Source of the DNA: Marine Group III euryarchaeote CG-Bathy1
GTDB lineage: Archaea; Thermoplasmatota; Poseidoniia; MGIII; CG-Epi1
Direction of reading: 5' to 3'
NCBI GenBank assembly: GCA_001875425.1
Contig: MIYU01000016.1
Location: 27,843-91,842 of the forward strand
Length of the DNA: 64,000 nucleotides
Under the pieces are notes generated by a model. The model saw only the letters and a program-made list of their open reading frames with translations, was not told the origin of the DNA and did no database searches. Every line of letters begins with the position of its first letter. The stretch's first letter is position 1. The translations under genes and the position numbers were made by a program. Positions 1 to 10,266 of the stretch are shown here, piece by piece.

Positions 1-3000
1 TGTTATATTATCAACGGGACGGCCTAGTTGATCAAGGACTGTTCCTTCTATGTAATTAGTACTGTTCAATGTAGCTTCGGTAGTATCTAAAGATATGACA
101 GTATCGTGAATTACTCTGAATTCATCTGAATCAGAAGAAGCGAAATATACTGGAGAACCTGCAAAGGAAACATTAAGGATGTAAACACCTGCTTCGACCT
201 CTAATGGAGTTAGATAATTATACTGGAAGAAACCTGAAGAACTGCTTGTGATATTAATTATACCATCTGGTAAAAATATTGAAAGTTCTGTTTCGAAACC
301 CGTACCTAAATCATCAGTTATGTAACCTTGAATGTGTAAATTATTACCTGCTATAACGAAATCAGAAACTTCCAAAGAAATGAATGTTGCAGCATAGATT
401 GTTACTTGTTGAAGTGCTTCTGAAGGTTCATAAAATTCAGAACCTGTATAAGTCCACTGAGCATCAGAAATGCCCAACATTGTTGAATTGTGCCATGGAG
501 TTTCACCAGATAAATTTAACGTTATTGAGGCCAAGCCATCTGCATCTGTTATTAATGAATAATCTACTTCGAAGATTCTAACAGTCAATTCCTGACCTGT
601 AATAGGCATGCCTCTATCATCAATCAATATAGCTGAAACTTCGAAAGAATAAGATCTGGTAGCATCAATTGGTTGTGTAAAAATAGACGTTGAAGAAATA
701 ATTTTTGCACTAGTAGAAAGATTGGATTGGAGATAATAATCTGTTCCAAAGAATTCAACACTCATCGTATAATTGCCCAATTCTGAAGGGTTTGATAGAT
801 TGTAAGTAAAGAAACCGAATTGTTCAGTAGTAATATTTGCTAAAAGAGCCCCGTCTAAGAATATAGAAATGGATTGATTGTGTAGACCGCTACCTGAAGA
901 ATCTCGTAAATAGCCAGATACTGTAGAATTCTCTTCTCTATAACCTCCATTCCAATCCAGGTCGAACTGTGTTGCGCGTTGTACACGAACAGAAACAGTG
1001 TCCGTATCTGCTTCTAAGTAAGCAGATTCTGGAACTGTAGTAGCATTAAATGGAACATCTCCTTTAGCTTCATCTATCGGAACTTGATATGCACCACTAA
1101 AGACACCATCTATTGCTTGAACAGAAATACGTAGACTGTCATTAAGATAAAAATCAACTAATATTGTAATATTTTCTCCTAAATCATTAGTTACATTTCC
1201 GGCAAAATACATCACGTCTCCAGAAGTCACTACAGATGTGAAATCGGTAAATGTAATTTCAGTATAACCCCATACATACACTGTGGAAGTGGTTTCAGCA
1301 TCATTATAATATTGGATACCATAGAAATTTGCAGTTATTTCAATAGGACCTAGATTTTGATTTTCATTATCCTCTATTGGATCGTAAGCATAAGAAAAAT
1401 GACCTGTTTCATTAAATGTATTTATTGTAAATTTAGGAACAGAACTGCCGCCCCAGAAAACGTAAACTTCGGCCAATTCTTCCGGAACGGAATTTCCTAC
1501 ATCATCCAATAAAGTTCCATTGAACCATAATATATCGCCCCTGTATGCACTATACTCTTCTATAGTTATTACTACGTCAGCGAATATGCGATAATTGGTT
1601 TCTACCTGAACTGGACTTTCATAAAATCTAAAATCTGCGTTTGTACTATTATAAATTGCCAGAATCTTGACTTCTCCCAGTTGAGCACTATCGGGAATTA
1701 TGAAATCATAAAAGAAAGTTCCATCAGGATTGGTAGTTACATTTCCAATTGAGAATGAAACTCCTGTTTGACTCCACTCTAATTCAATAGGTAAACCAGA
1801 TATAGGATATATTGATGAGTCGTTAACTCTAGCAGAACCGGAAATTGTAATTGTATCGCCCCTCTTAGAATCGAATCCTTCATCTATATCGAGAGTTACT
1901 TTGCGATGAAGTTCAACAAACATGTCTTCGTGTGCAGATTCATTGTAGCCAACAGTATCGTACTGAATTCGAACAGTATGGTTACCAACATCTTCTTCTT
2001 GTAACCAAACCATTTCAGGAGTATAATAGAAAGAGAATGTTCCATTTTCATCTGTGTCGAAATTGAGTTTTGGTAAAAAATTAGATCCGGGATCCCAGAA
2101 TAATCCCAAAGAACTTGGGAAAGCTGAGCCGTTATCAGCAGTTATAGTACCATTCACCCAGAAACCGTGTTCTGAAAAGAATGATTGAGTATCATTATCT
2201 AAAATTAGTATTGGTTGTTGTTTTACAACGACTTGCTTCTCAGCAGTAGAACCTACATACCAGTATGTTTCATCGAATGCAACTGACCAGTTGTTAACGC
2301 CGAGTGTTTCATTCAAATCTAGGAAATGTTCATAAGAAAAGAAACCGTTAGAATCTGTAATGAGCGTTCCAAGTTCGGAACCGGACCAGTAAATTGTAAC
2401 TGAATAGTCGGCTAACCCTTCACTTAAATGATTAACGAGAGTACCATTTAGATAAGCGGTTTGGCCTCGTAGAATTATGCCAATTATATCTAATGAGAGT
2501 GTAGAAGTGCCTCTAACACGAATATCGAGAGGTACTACTTCTTCAGGATATAGTTCTCCATCTTCATCATCATTTGGTTGGAATTTAACAGATATAGTGT
2601 AATTTCCAACTTCAATATTAGGAGTAGTTACATTGAAAGTGAAATTAGATTCAGTAGGAGTGAAAGAACCCCATTCTTCATCGTTGAATGAAATGACTAT
2701 GCTACCATTGTTTACTGCTGCTTCTGAAATATTACCAGTGACTGTAAATTCTTCACCTACTATAGTTACTAATGGATTTATTTCAGCTTCTAAATCTACG
2801 GTTTCTTCTTTAACTCTAATCTCATCAGATACGTAACTGCTACGTAAATTTGCAGAACCTGGGAAATAAACGATAAGATTCCAAGTACCAGTTCTATTGC
2901 CGCAATATTCACTCTCTCCAACTACACAACCACCCCACGTATGGTCATCCCAGACGTAGTTACCCATTTCATCAGTGGTGGCATTGCCCATGTAGCAGTA

Positions 3001-5157
3001 TTCAGTTCCACCCCACCATGACTGATAACACTCTGTATTACTGCCCTGCTGACTCTGAGTCATGTAAAAAGATATAGATTGATTTGATAATTCCAACCCA
3101 CCTATGTCATTCAAACCACCAGTAATAACTAAAGTATCTCCATTAGCTATTGAAGATGGTATATCTGCAAATACTGCAGTGTCTGAATCTACAATAGTTA
3201 GATGGTGCTCTGTAATATTTTCATGGTGTTTGTAACCTGCACTATAAGATGCAGCATACACTTTTGCAGTTCCAACTCTGATACCTCCAGGAACAATAAT
3301 CTCTGCCGAAAATGCACCAGCAGCATCTGAAGTAGTACTACCTGCATCGACAAAATCATAAGCGTCATCAAAATCTCTCATACCTAATCCGATTTGCACA
3401 TCTGCTAGTGGAGTGCCATTCATGGTTTCAACATATCCAGTAACGACTAAATTTGTACCATTATCATCCCCATCATCGTATCCGAGCTTATCTACTGAAT
3501 CTGGAAGAGATGGAGATATCCCCTCAAGAACTACATTAATCTCATCGCCACACATGAAAGCGATTGCTTCTGGATCATCACGGCCGAAACGGAAAGTATC
3601 TTCACAATCATCATCATCTGGTCTTGGAAAATCAGTACTACCTCCTGTACCACCTAGATTGTTAATTTTCCAATCATTTACATTGTATGAATCACTAGTG
3701 CTTGGAATATAAACCTCAACAAAGGCGTGGCCTTCATTTGAAACATATCTAGTCGGCAACTCTAAAGCATTAGCAGTTACGAAAAATGCGAAGGACCGAT
3801 GTCTACAAGCACCTATGCCATTTACACATATGGTTTGATAAATGTCCCAAGGATCTTCAGGATCAGGGACGTCGCCATCCCCTTCTGTGAAGGCTGAAAA
3901 ATAATTAGTTAAATTATCTGCTATTAAATTTAGATTGGTCTCTTTTTCTCCACCTTCAGGCCATAAATTATACAGAGAAGGATTGACTATTTCATTAGTG
4001 GTGTTATTCCTATATTGTAAAAATTCTTGTACTTTGACATCCAACTCTGAATGTGGGAAAGGTTTTGGAAAGTTTTCAGAAGAATCTTGTGGTATGTCGT
4101 CGACTGTTAAATCAGCTGGAACGTTGCTGAAATCATAACCGAGTTGCTTATATTCGAAGTAAGAACCATCTGTACCTATCCAATATTTCAATTCAATATC
4201 ATCTTCTGCAAACATGTTTGTAGGTTGAATGTAATAATTCTCAGTGCCATCTACAAAGAAATCCAATTCGACATTTGAATCTACAACTTCATAAGCTATT
4301 ATTTCAGATTGAGGAGAGGGTGAAGGTATTGCAGTATATTCATCTGGAGCTACAGTTATATTATTCCATATCCAACAATCAAAAACGTAAGTGTGATCCC
4401 AATTATTTGTAACGGGAATTTCTGTCGGTTCTTCATCATTTGCCCAACCGTAGCTATACATTCCATAATTGTCTGGGTTGACCGAATCTTTAACAGACCA
4501 TCTTTTCTCTTGTCCAAGAGCCGGTTCACAGTACTCATACATAGGAGGATTACCGTCAGTACCGCCTGTATCTGGTGGATTTTCTCCATCTCCATCACCA
4601 GGATCTACTGGAGGAGGATCATTGTCGTCATTGTTTCCATCATCATCACTATCTGCATCACAAGGATTTGTATTTAATTGATATTCTTCAAGACCGGTTA
4701 GATTATCACCATCTAAATCTTGGCTTGCATCGGAGGGATCTAAAGGACTCATACAACCATCGAAACCTAATACGTTCGTACTGTAACTTACCTCCCAATC
4801 ATCAGGGATATCGTCGTCGTCTGTATCAGAATTACGAGGGTGTGTGCTGTTTAGAAATTCCTGCCAATTCTGTAAATTGTCAAAATCGCTGTCTTCAGTA
4901 CCATCACTAGAATCTAATGGGTTGAAATCATAACAAACTTCCCAACCATCCCAAGTACCATCATCATCCGTATCAGGATCTAGAGGATTAGTGTTTGCAT
5001 TGAATTCATCTAGATTAGTAAATGGCTCTACATTGCCATCCCCATCACAATCCCAGCCATCAGAATCGTCGTCTGAATCTGGTTCAAAATCAGCCACTAC
5101 GAAAGGATTGAATAATAATACTAAAAAAATTGCCCAGATGCGAGATTTTCCTCTCAA
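1..5157 (-). CDS. Giant secreted TSP3 / transglutaminase-like / Ig-repeat protein (partial, C-terminus beyond left edge)
   Basis: The reading frame stays open in every stretch I translated from a TTG at 5157 to base 1 (1719 residues, no stop reached). The TTG sits 5 nt after a perfect GGAGGT. Residues 1-22 look like a signal peptide (RGKSRIWAIFLVLLF core). Residues 23-170 are acidic thrombospondin type 3 calcium repeats (DPDTDDDG, DGWEVCYDFNPLD). Residues about 400-500 resemble a transglutaminase core with a C-H-D triad: Cys451 in GIGACRHRSFAFF, His477 in EGHAFVEVYIP, Asp495 in VNDWKI. The rest is a long series of beta-sandwich, carboxypeptidase-regulatory-like repeats with G.V....G.P...V motifs. 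It is probably a cell-surface protein that crosslinks or cleaves protein, but activity is inferred only from the triad. The neighbour at 5291-9085 shares the same calcium repeat. Confidence 0.85.
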   Translation of the reverse strand, partial: MRGKSRIWAIFLVLLFNPFVVADFEPDSDDDSDGWDCDGDGNVEPFTNLDEFNANTNPLDPDTDDDGTWDGWEVCYDFNPLDSSDGTEDSDFDNLQNWQEFLNSTHPRNSDTDDDDIPDDWEVSYSTNVLGFDGCMSPLDPSDASQDLDGDNLTGLEEYQLNTNPCDADSDDDGNNDDNDPPPVDPGDGDGENPPDTGGTDGNPPMYEYCEPALGQEKRWSVKDSVNPDNYGMYSYGWANDEEPTEIPVTNNWDHTYVFDCWIWNNITVAPDEYTAIPSPSPQSEIIAYEVVDSNVELDFFVDGTENYYIQPTNMFAEDDIELKYWIGTDGSYFEYKQLGYDFSNVPADLTVDDIPQDSSENFPKPFPHSELDVKVQEFLQYRNNTTNEIVNPSLYNLWPEGGEKETNLNLIADNLTNYFSAFTEGDGDVPDPEDPWDIYQTICVNGIGACRHRSFAFFVTANALELPTRYVSNEGHAFVEVYIPSTSDSYNVNDWKINNLGGTGGSTDFPRPDDDDCEDTFRFGRDDPEAIAFMCGDEINVVLEGISPSLPDSVDKLGYDDGDDNGTNLVVTGYVETMNGTPLADVQIGLGMRDFDDAYDFVDAGSTTSDAAGAFSAEIIVPGGIRVGTAKVYAASYSAGYKHHENITEHHLTIVDSDTAVFADIPSSIANGDTLVITGGLNDIGGLELSNQSISFYMTQSQQGSNTECYQSWWGGTEYCYMGNATTDEMGNYVWDDHTWGGCVVGESEYCGNRTGTWNLIVYFPGSANLRSSYVSDEIRVKEETVDLEAEINPLVTIVGEEFTVTGNISEAAVNNGSIVISFNDEEWGSFTPTESNFTFNVTTPNIEVGNYTISVKFQPNDDEDGELYPEEVVPLDIRVRGTSTLSLDIIGIILRGQTAYLNGTLVNHLSEGLADYSVTIYWSGSELGTLITDSNGFFSYEHFLDLNETLGVNNWSVAFDETYWYVGSTAEKQVVVKQQPILILDNDTQSFFSEHGFWVNGTITADNGSAFPSSLGLFWDPGSNFLPKLNFDTDENGTFSFYYTPEMVWLQEEDVGNHTVRIQYDTVGYNESAHEDMFVELHRKVTLDIDEGFDSKRGDTITISGSARVNDSSIYPISGLPIELEWSQTGVSFSIGNVTTNPDGTFFYDFIIPDSAQLGEVKILAIYNSTNADFRFYESPVQVETNYRIFADVVITIEEYSAYRGDILWFNGTLLDDVGNSVPEELAEVYVFWGGSSVPKFTINTFNETGHFSYAYDPIEDNENQNLGPIEITANFYGIQYYNDAETTSTVYVWGYTEITFTDFTSVVTSGDVMYFAGNVTNDLGENITILVDFYLNDSLRISVQAIDGVFSGAYQVPIDEAKGDVPFNATTVPESAYLEADTDTVSVRVQRATQFDLDWNGGYREENSTVSGYLRDSSGSGLHNQSISIFLDGALLANITTEQFGFFTYNLSNPSELGNYTMSVEFFGTDYYLQSNLSTSAKIISSTSIFTQPIDATRSYSFEVSAILIDDRGMPITGQELTVRIFEVDYSLITDADGLASITLNLSGETPWHNSTMLGISDAQWTYTGSEFYEPSEALQQVTIYAATFISLEVSDFVIAGNNLHIQGYITDDLGTGFETELSIFLPDGIINITSSSSGFFQYNYLTPLEVEAGVYILNVSFAGSPVYFASSDSDEFRVIHDTVISLDTTEATLNSTNYIEGTVLDQLGRPVDNIT

Positions 5158-5290
5158 AAAATACCTCCAAAACTAAATCTAGATTGTTTAATAGAACTCA
5201 TATGTATAGAGTACAGAAATATACTGTTATAAATGTTCTTCAAAAAAAATCTTGGATTGAATGTCTTTAAACTCATAAATATTATACTCC

Positions 5291-8200
5291 TTATTCAGGC
5301 CAATCAGTACCCCAATAAGCCTCCCATCCATCACCTAAGCCATCTTCATCTGAATCAATTAAATAAGGATTGAAACAGCATTGTTCCCCTACTTCGCCCG
5401 CATAATTATATTCATCTGAGTTAGTATAATCGTGCCAAGTTCCATTGATAGTGATTCCGTCACCGTCATAATTTAGAGAACCGTCAGAAGGATCGAGTGG
5501 ATCGAAACCTTCAGTTTCTCCATTTTCTATACGCCAGTTCTCCCAAAACACTTCCCAACCGTCGGGACAGCCGTCGCCGTCAGTATCTGGATTAGATGGG
5601 TTTGTATTATTCAGATACTCTTCTAAATTTGTATATTTCTCTTCTGTACTTATCTCTCCATTACCTTGGCCTTCTCTTTCTCCATCTGAATCATAACCGT
5701 CATTGTCTGCATCCCAAGCAGCATCCCTACTGTCTAGAGGACTTATGCATCTTTCTTTATTCTTTTGATATTCTGGATTAGTTTCATTTCTATCAACACA
5801 AACTTCCCAAATCAAAGATGCTTGATGGCCGTAAAAAGACTCCCAACCGTCTAAAATTCCGTCGCCGTCAGTGTCTGGATTTCTTGGATCTGTACTATTT
5901 AGATATTCATTATAATTAGTAAATCTCTCTGTGCCTTGTATGAAGCCATTACGATCAAAATCGTGACCATCGTTATCGTAATCTTCATCTGCATCTTCAG
6001 GATCTCGTGGATCTATATCGTAATCGACTTCCCATTTGTCATCTATACCGTCGCCGTCCGTATCGTAATTACTTGGGTCTGTTATATGACCAAAAGTTCC
6101 ATTTACTTCGTCGAAATCGAATAGACCATCACCATCTGTGTCTCCGATTAAAGGATTGGACCAGCTAAAATTATCTATTCCGTGTAGTGCATCTTCAAAT
6201 GATTCTTCGTAACCTTCGAATAGAGAATTATTAAATTCGAAAATATTCATTAATTCGTCTGCATCCTCATCATAGTAAGCATCTGCTGAATCTAGAGGAT
6301 CTAAAAGGAAATAAACTTCCCAACCATCATGCATACCGTCTTCATCTGTATCTTTAATAATTGGATTTGTGCCATTTAAATATTCTTGAAGATTGGTAAA
6401 TAATTCCGATGAATCTATAGAACCGTTTCCATCTAAATCAAAACCGTCATTATCAGAATCGATGTGTGCATCACTAGCATTTAGAGGATCTAGACCGTAA
6501 AGCCATTCCCAACCATCCGGCATTCCATCACCATCTGTATCGTGATAAGTTGGATCAGTTAATGCAACTGATAATTCCAAATAATCACTTAAACCATCCT
6601 GATCAGTATCGTTAAGGGTAGGGATAGTTAGAAGGATTCCATCTACTTCAGTATAATTTGAACCAAAAGCAGTATTGTTATGTTCTAAACGATTTAGAAG
6701 TTCATCTCCATCTGTATCTATCCAAGCATCGCTAGCATTCCTAGGGTCAAGTCCCCACCAATATTCCCAACCATCGAGCATTGTGTCATTATCAGTATCA
6801 GATAGCCAGGGGTCTGTATCTGCTATAAATTCTTGAACGTTGATATGTACATGATCTATCTCTAAATGAGTGTAATTTACGTAAAACCCATCAACATCAG
6901 AATCGTGCTCTGCATCGAAAGGATTCAATGGATTTAGAACACAGCCTTCGCATTTGTATGTGCTTGAATTGTAGTAAACTTCCCAACCATCAAACATAAT
7001 GTCATCATCTGTATCTCTATCAAATGGTTTAGTTCCATTTCGAAATTCTTCTAGATTTATGAAACGCTCATCGACATAGATTATTCCATTATGATTGAAA
7101 TCCCAACCATCATTATCAGGATCTAAAAAGGAATCATACACATTAGAAGGGTCTAGATTGAAATTGTGTTCCCAGCCATCTAAGATGTTATCTCCGACTT
7201 CGGCATGCCAAGTATGTTCGAATGTAAAATAAACGTCAGATTGGGGCGTTGTGTCGGAAAACTGATCTATGCCACTATATCTTAAAGAATCAAAACCCCA
7301 TGCGTGAAAATCTAAATTATCGATAACTAGAACATATGTTTCAGTATCGGGATACGTGAAACTGATTTCTGTTTGAATTACGCTTTCCCAAGAATTGGTA
7401 TAATTAAAATTCAAATCATTTACATAGAAATAATTATACTCATCTGCCGTCATGATGTAAACGTCAACTGGATAACCTTCAGACATATTGCCATCTTCAT
7501 CGATAGTGAAAACCGTTAAGGATACATCAATAGAGGTCCAATCTTCAGAGAGGATTGTTAATGGAGATGCCCAGTACTTTCCTTCATTCAGATATTTTTC
7601 ACCTATGCATGATTCTTCAGACGTCAGAATAACTAAATTTCCAGAAGAGTCTGCACAATAACCATCACTATCGGGAGACCATGGATTTGTACCGCTTTGA
7701 TATTCTTCTAAATTAGTAAAATATTCGTTTTGGTCTAAAACCCCATCGTTGTCACTGTCAAAACCATCACCGACATGCCAAGAACCGCTCACTGATTCAC
7801 AAATGCTTTCGTTTTCTGCAGAAATGAAATGATTTTGATTATTGATACAATACTCATCACCATCTAAATTTGCATCTGTAGGATCTAATGGATTTAAATT
7901 ATAATAAACTTCCCAACCATCTGGCATTCCGTCACCATCTGTGTCATTAGAGGTTGGATCTGTTAAATGATCCCTTAACTCTACAATATCACTAAGACCA
8001 TCTGCATCAGTATCATTTAAATCAGGCCTAGTTGTGAAAAGGCCGTCTGCATCGGTCCAATCTGAAGGATATAATGAATTATTAAATTCCCTCCCATTAC
8101 GAAGAGAATCTGATTCTAAATCATTGTCAAAATCGTTGTAAAGAGGATCTAAACCATAAATCACCTCCCAACCATCTTGCATTGTATCATTTTCTGTATC

Positions 8201-9085
8201 CATCACTAAAGGATTGGTGTCATTGTGATATTCCATTCTATTATTGTAAAATTCGATATAATCTAAATCGCCATTATTATCCACATCCCAACCATCTTGA
8301 TCGGTGTCATTTAGAGCATCTGGATAATACATAGGATTTAGATTGTAATAAACTTCCCATCCATCTGGCATTTGATCATCGTCAGAATCTGGTGATAGAG
8401 GGTTAGTACCATTTAGATACTCCTCCAAATTGGTGAAACTTTCATTTTCGGAAATATTCCCATCCCTATCAAAATCGTGACCGTCGTTATCGAAATCTAT
8501 ATCGGCATCATAAGGTGAAAGGGGGTTTAGACCGTAATACCATTCCCAACCATCCGGCATACCGTCCTCATCTGTATCATTGCTATTTGGATCTGTAGAA
8601 TTACCATAAAGTTCTGAAATTTCCCACTCCATTAAATTGGTGAACATTTCATCTTCATCGATAACGCCATTATTGTTAAAATCATAACCATCTCCTTCAA
8701 AAAACCATTCGCCGCCAGAAGCGACACATTGTGATTCTGTAACATCATAATAAGTTTCATAATCAACGATATTTCCTTCACCGTCATATCGTGGAACTAG
8801 ACAATATGGATTTTCGAAATCTAATAATGCATCAGTTGCATCCATCCAATTGAGACCGTTTTGAATTTCCCACCAATCAGGCATACCATCATTATCGTAA
8901 TCGAGAGTTGGAAGGTTATCATCTGTATTCGTAGTCTCTGGATCTAGATGCTGCGAAGATTGAAATGAATAGAAAGGAGAATAGGGGACTGCAGCTAAAA
9001 TTATTATGGCAATTGCCAAGGCGAGATATTTTCCACCGCCTCCTTTCTTTTCAGGCATAAAAGATGATGATGGCAAAGCCTTCAT
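5291..9085 (-). CDS. Giant secreted thrombospondin type 3 (calcium-binding) repeat protein
   Basis: About 1264 residues made almost wholly of TSP3-type repeats. I count 14 copies of a core like GMPDGWEVYYNLNPLDP, separated by DxDNDGxD loops and a second motif like FTNLEEYLNGTNP; the D-rich loops are expected to bind calcium. Residues roughly 500-620 interrupt the repeats with a non-repetitive beta-rich segment (SPLTILSEDW to FTFEHTWHAE). A hydrophobic stretch (KYLALAIAIIILAAVPY) near residues 20-36 is a signal peptide or anchor; there is no C-terminal membrane segment. I chose the ATG at 9085; an in-frame TTG at 9136 overlaps the upstream peptidase gene, and an ATG at 9058 is also possible. 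It is likely an extracellular adhesion or scaffold protein. The same module occurs at the N-terminus of the next gene, so the two probably share ancestry and location. Confidence 0.88.
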   Translation of the reverse strand: MKALPSSSFMPEKKGGGGKYLALAIAIIILAAVPYSPFYSFQSSQHLDPETTNTDDNLPTLDYDNDGMPDWWEIQNGLNWMDATDALLDFENPYCLVPRYDGEGNIVDYETYYDVTESQCVASGGEWFFEGDGYDFNNNGVIDEDEMFTNLMEWEISELYGNSTDPNSNDTDEDGMPDGWEWYYGLNPLSPYDADIDFDNDGHDFDRDGNISENESFTNLEEYLNGTNPLSPDSDDDQMPDGWEVYYNLNPMYYPDALNDTDQDGWDVDNNGDLDYIEFYNNRMEYHNDTNPLVMDTENDTMQDGWEVIYGLDPLYNDFDNDLESDSLRNGREFNNSLYPSDWTDADGLFTTRPDLNDTDADGLSDIVELRDHLTDPTSNDTDGDGMPDGWEVYYNLNPLDPTDANLDGDEYCINNQNHFISAENESICESVSGSWHVGDGFDSDNDGVLDQNEYFTNLEEYQSGTNPWSPDSDGYCADSSGNLVILTSEESCIGEKYLNEGKYWASPLTILSEDWTSIDVSLTVFTIDEDGNMSEGYPVDVYIMTADEYNYFYVNDLNFNYTNSWESVIQTEISFTYPDTETYVLVIDNLDFHAWGFDSLRYSGIDQFSDTTPQSDVYFTFEHTWHAEVGDNILDGWEHNFNLDPSNVYDSFLDPDNDGWDFNHNGIIYVDERFINLEEFRNGTKPFDRDTDDDIMFDGWEVYYNSSTYKCEGCVLNPLNPFDAEHDSDVDGFYVNYTHLEIDHVHINVQEFIADTDPWLSDTDNDTMLDGWEYWWGLDPRNASDAWIDTDGDELLNRLEHNNTAFGSNYTEVDGILLTIPTLNDTDQDGLSDYLELSVALTDPTYHDTDGDGMPDGWEWLYGLDPLNASDAHIDSDNDGFDLDGNGSIDSSELFTNLQEYLNGTNPIIKDTDEDGMHDGWEVYFLLDPLDSADAYYDEDADELMNIFEFNNSLFEGYEESFEDALHGIDNFSWSNPLIGDTDGDGLFDFDEVNGTFGHITDPSNYDTDGDGIDDKWEVDYDIDPRDPEDADEDYDNDGHDFDRNGFIQGTERFTNYNEYLNSTDPRNPDTDGDGILDGWESFYGHQASLIWEVCVDRNETNPEYQKNKERCISPLDSRDAAWDADNDGYDSDGEREGQGNGEISTEEKYTNLEEYLNNTNPSNPDTDGDGCPDGWEVFWENWRIENGETEGFDPLDPSDGSLNYDGDGITINGTWHDYTNSDEYNYAGEVGEQCCFNPYLIDSDEDGLGDGWEAYWGTDWPE

Positions 9086-9120
9086 AAAGATTCGTGGAAA
9101 AAAAATTTTGATAAATGACT

Positions 9121-10221
9121 CTAATTTAGAGGACAAAGGCCTCTTGAAAGAGTAGTTAAACTTTCTGAGCCGTTTTTAGTAATCAAGACGTCATCTTCTA
9201 TACGGATTCCACCTAAATCTGGTAAATATATTCCCGGTTCTATAGTAAAAACCATACCTTCTTTCATGATAGTTTCATCTCCTTTATTGATATAAGGGGG
9301 TTCGTGAACTTCGACGCCCAAACCGTGACCAGTTCTGTGTATAAAGAAATCTCCAAAACCTGAATCAGTTATTACTTTTCTAACTTTTCTATCTATATCT
9401 TCAGCTTTTACTCCAGGTTTGGCAAAATCCCTACCTATTTTATTAGCCGCTCTAACAGTATTGAAAGCTTCCATTAACTTTTCATTAACTTCTTTACCTG
9501 GAACGTGAAAAACCCGAGTTATATCTGAAAAGAAAGCTTGACTAGAAGCCCCCCAATCGATTAACAGCACCTCACCTGGTTCAAGAATTTTATTAGTTGG
9601 AAAAGCGTGTGGATCTGCAGCACTAGGGCCTGAAGAAACTATTGGGAAGAAAGGTAACTCATGACCCGACCCTTCTCTCATTAATTGAATAGTTAATTCA
9701 GAAGCGATTTCTTCCTCTGTAATGCCTGCTGAAACATTCGAAAGTGTTTTTTCTAATGCAGTTTCAGCAATTTTAACAGCGTGACGGATACAATCTATTT
9801 CTGTTTTAGTTTTTTGAACTCTTAAAGATGACAATAAACCATCTACATCGGTAACGGATTTTGAAATATTAGTAGATTCTAATAAATCCAATTCTAAGAA
9901 TCTAATTCTGCGGCGTTCTACACCGATGGCGCAGTTTTTGTGTATGCGCGATATGATTGAGAAAATTTCTTTAGGATCTTTAAAATCATCGTAAGTAAAA
10001 ATTTCGAAGCCCTGTAGTTTATTGGCCCTATTTTCTTCAAGTTGTGGAATAATCATCAAAGGATTATTAGTTAAAGATATAAGCAATACAATTGGACGTT
10101 CCATTAAATGGAATTCTAAACCTGTCAAATATTGCATATTCGGTCCTGGAATAACTGCTAAAAGATCTAGATTTTTCGCTTTCATTTCTACTCTGATTTT
10201 ATCAAGCCAGGGAATTTCCAT
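9121..10221 (-). CDS. pepQ: M24 family Xaa-Pro aminopeptidase / dipeptidase
   Basis: A pita-bread metallopeptidase of 366 residues that removes residues next to proline. All five metal ligands are visible: two Asp in LLIDWGASSQAFFSDITRV, His in HRTGHGLGVEVHEPP, and two Glu in FTIEPGIYLP and GGIRIEDDVLI. The N-terminal half is the usual creatinase/prolidase N domain (PGPNMQYLTGLEFH). The frame runs upstream to 10410, but that part overlaps the divergent gene and contains the TATA box at 10241-10250; ATG 10221 lies about 24 nt from the box centre and opens with MEIPWLDKIR, typical of the family, so I start there. A cytoplasmic peptide-recycling role fits the peptide importer elsewhere in the window. 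Confidence 0.93.
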   Translation of the reverse strand: MEIPWLDKIRVEMKAKNLDLLAVIPGPNMQYLTGLEFHLMERPIVLLISLTNNPLMIIPQLEENRANKLQGFEIFTYDDFKDPKEIFSIISRIHKNCAIGVERRRIRFLELDLLESTNISKSVTDVDGLLSSLRVQKTKTEIDCIRHAVKIAETALEKTLSNVSAGITEEEIASELTIQLMREGSGHELPFFPIVSSGPSAADPHAFPTNKILEPGEVLLIDWGASSQAFFSDITRVFHVPGKEVNEKLMEAFNTVRAANKIGRDFAKPGVKAEDIDRKVRKVITDSGFGDFFIHRTGHGLGVEVHEPPYINKGDETIMKEGMVFTIEPGIYLPDLGGIRIEDDVLITKNGSESLTTLSRGLCPLN

Positions 10222-10240
10222 ACAAAACACCCTGTTCATT

Positions 10241-10250
10241 TTATTAATAA
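10241..10250. promoter_or_regulatory. Shared palindromic TATA box
   Basis: TTATTAATAA is a perfect palindrome in the 45-nt space between the peptidase (ATG 10221, minus) and the CDIN1-like gene (GTG 10267, plus). Its centre is 24-25 nt from one start and 21-22 nt from the other, so one TBP site could drive both, with leaderless or nearly leaderless mRNAs. This is inferred from spacing only. Confidence 0.55.
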
Positions 10251-10266
10251 GGCTTAATGCCCTCAT

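Noticed and set aside
4356..4910. Several overlapping frames of 80-110 residues on both strands
   Set aside because: They lie inside the long minus-strand repeat protein; their His/Leu- or Ser-rich composition mirrors its Asp/Gly codons read in other frames.
5291..9085. Regular direct repeats that could suggest a CRISPR array
   Set aside because: They are degenerate coding repeats of calcium loops in one open frame, with no constant repeat and unique spacers.
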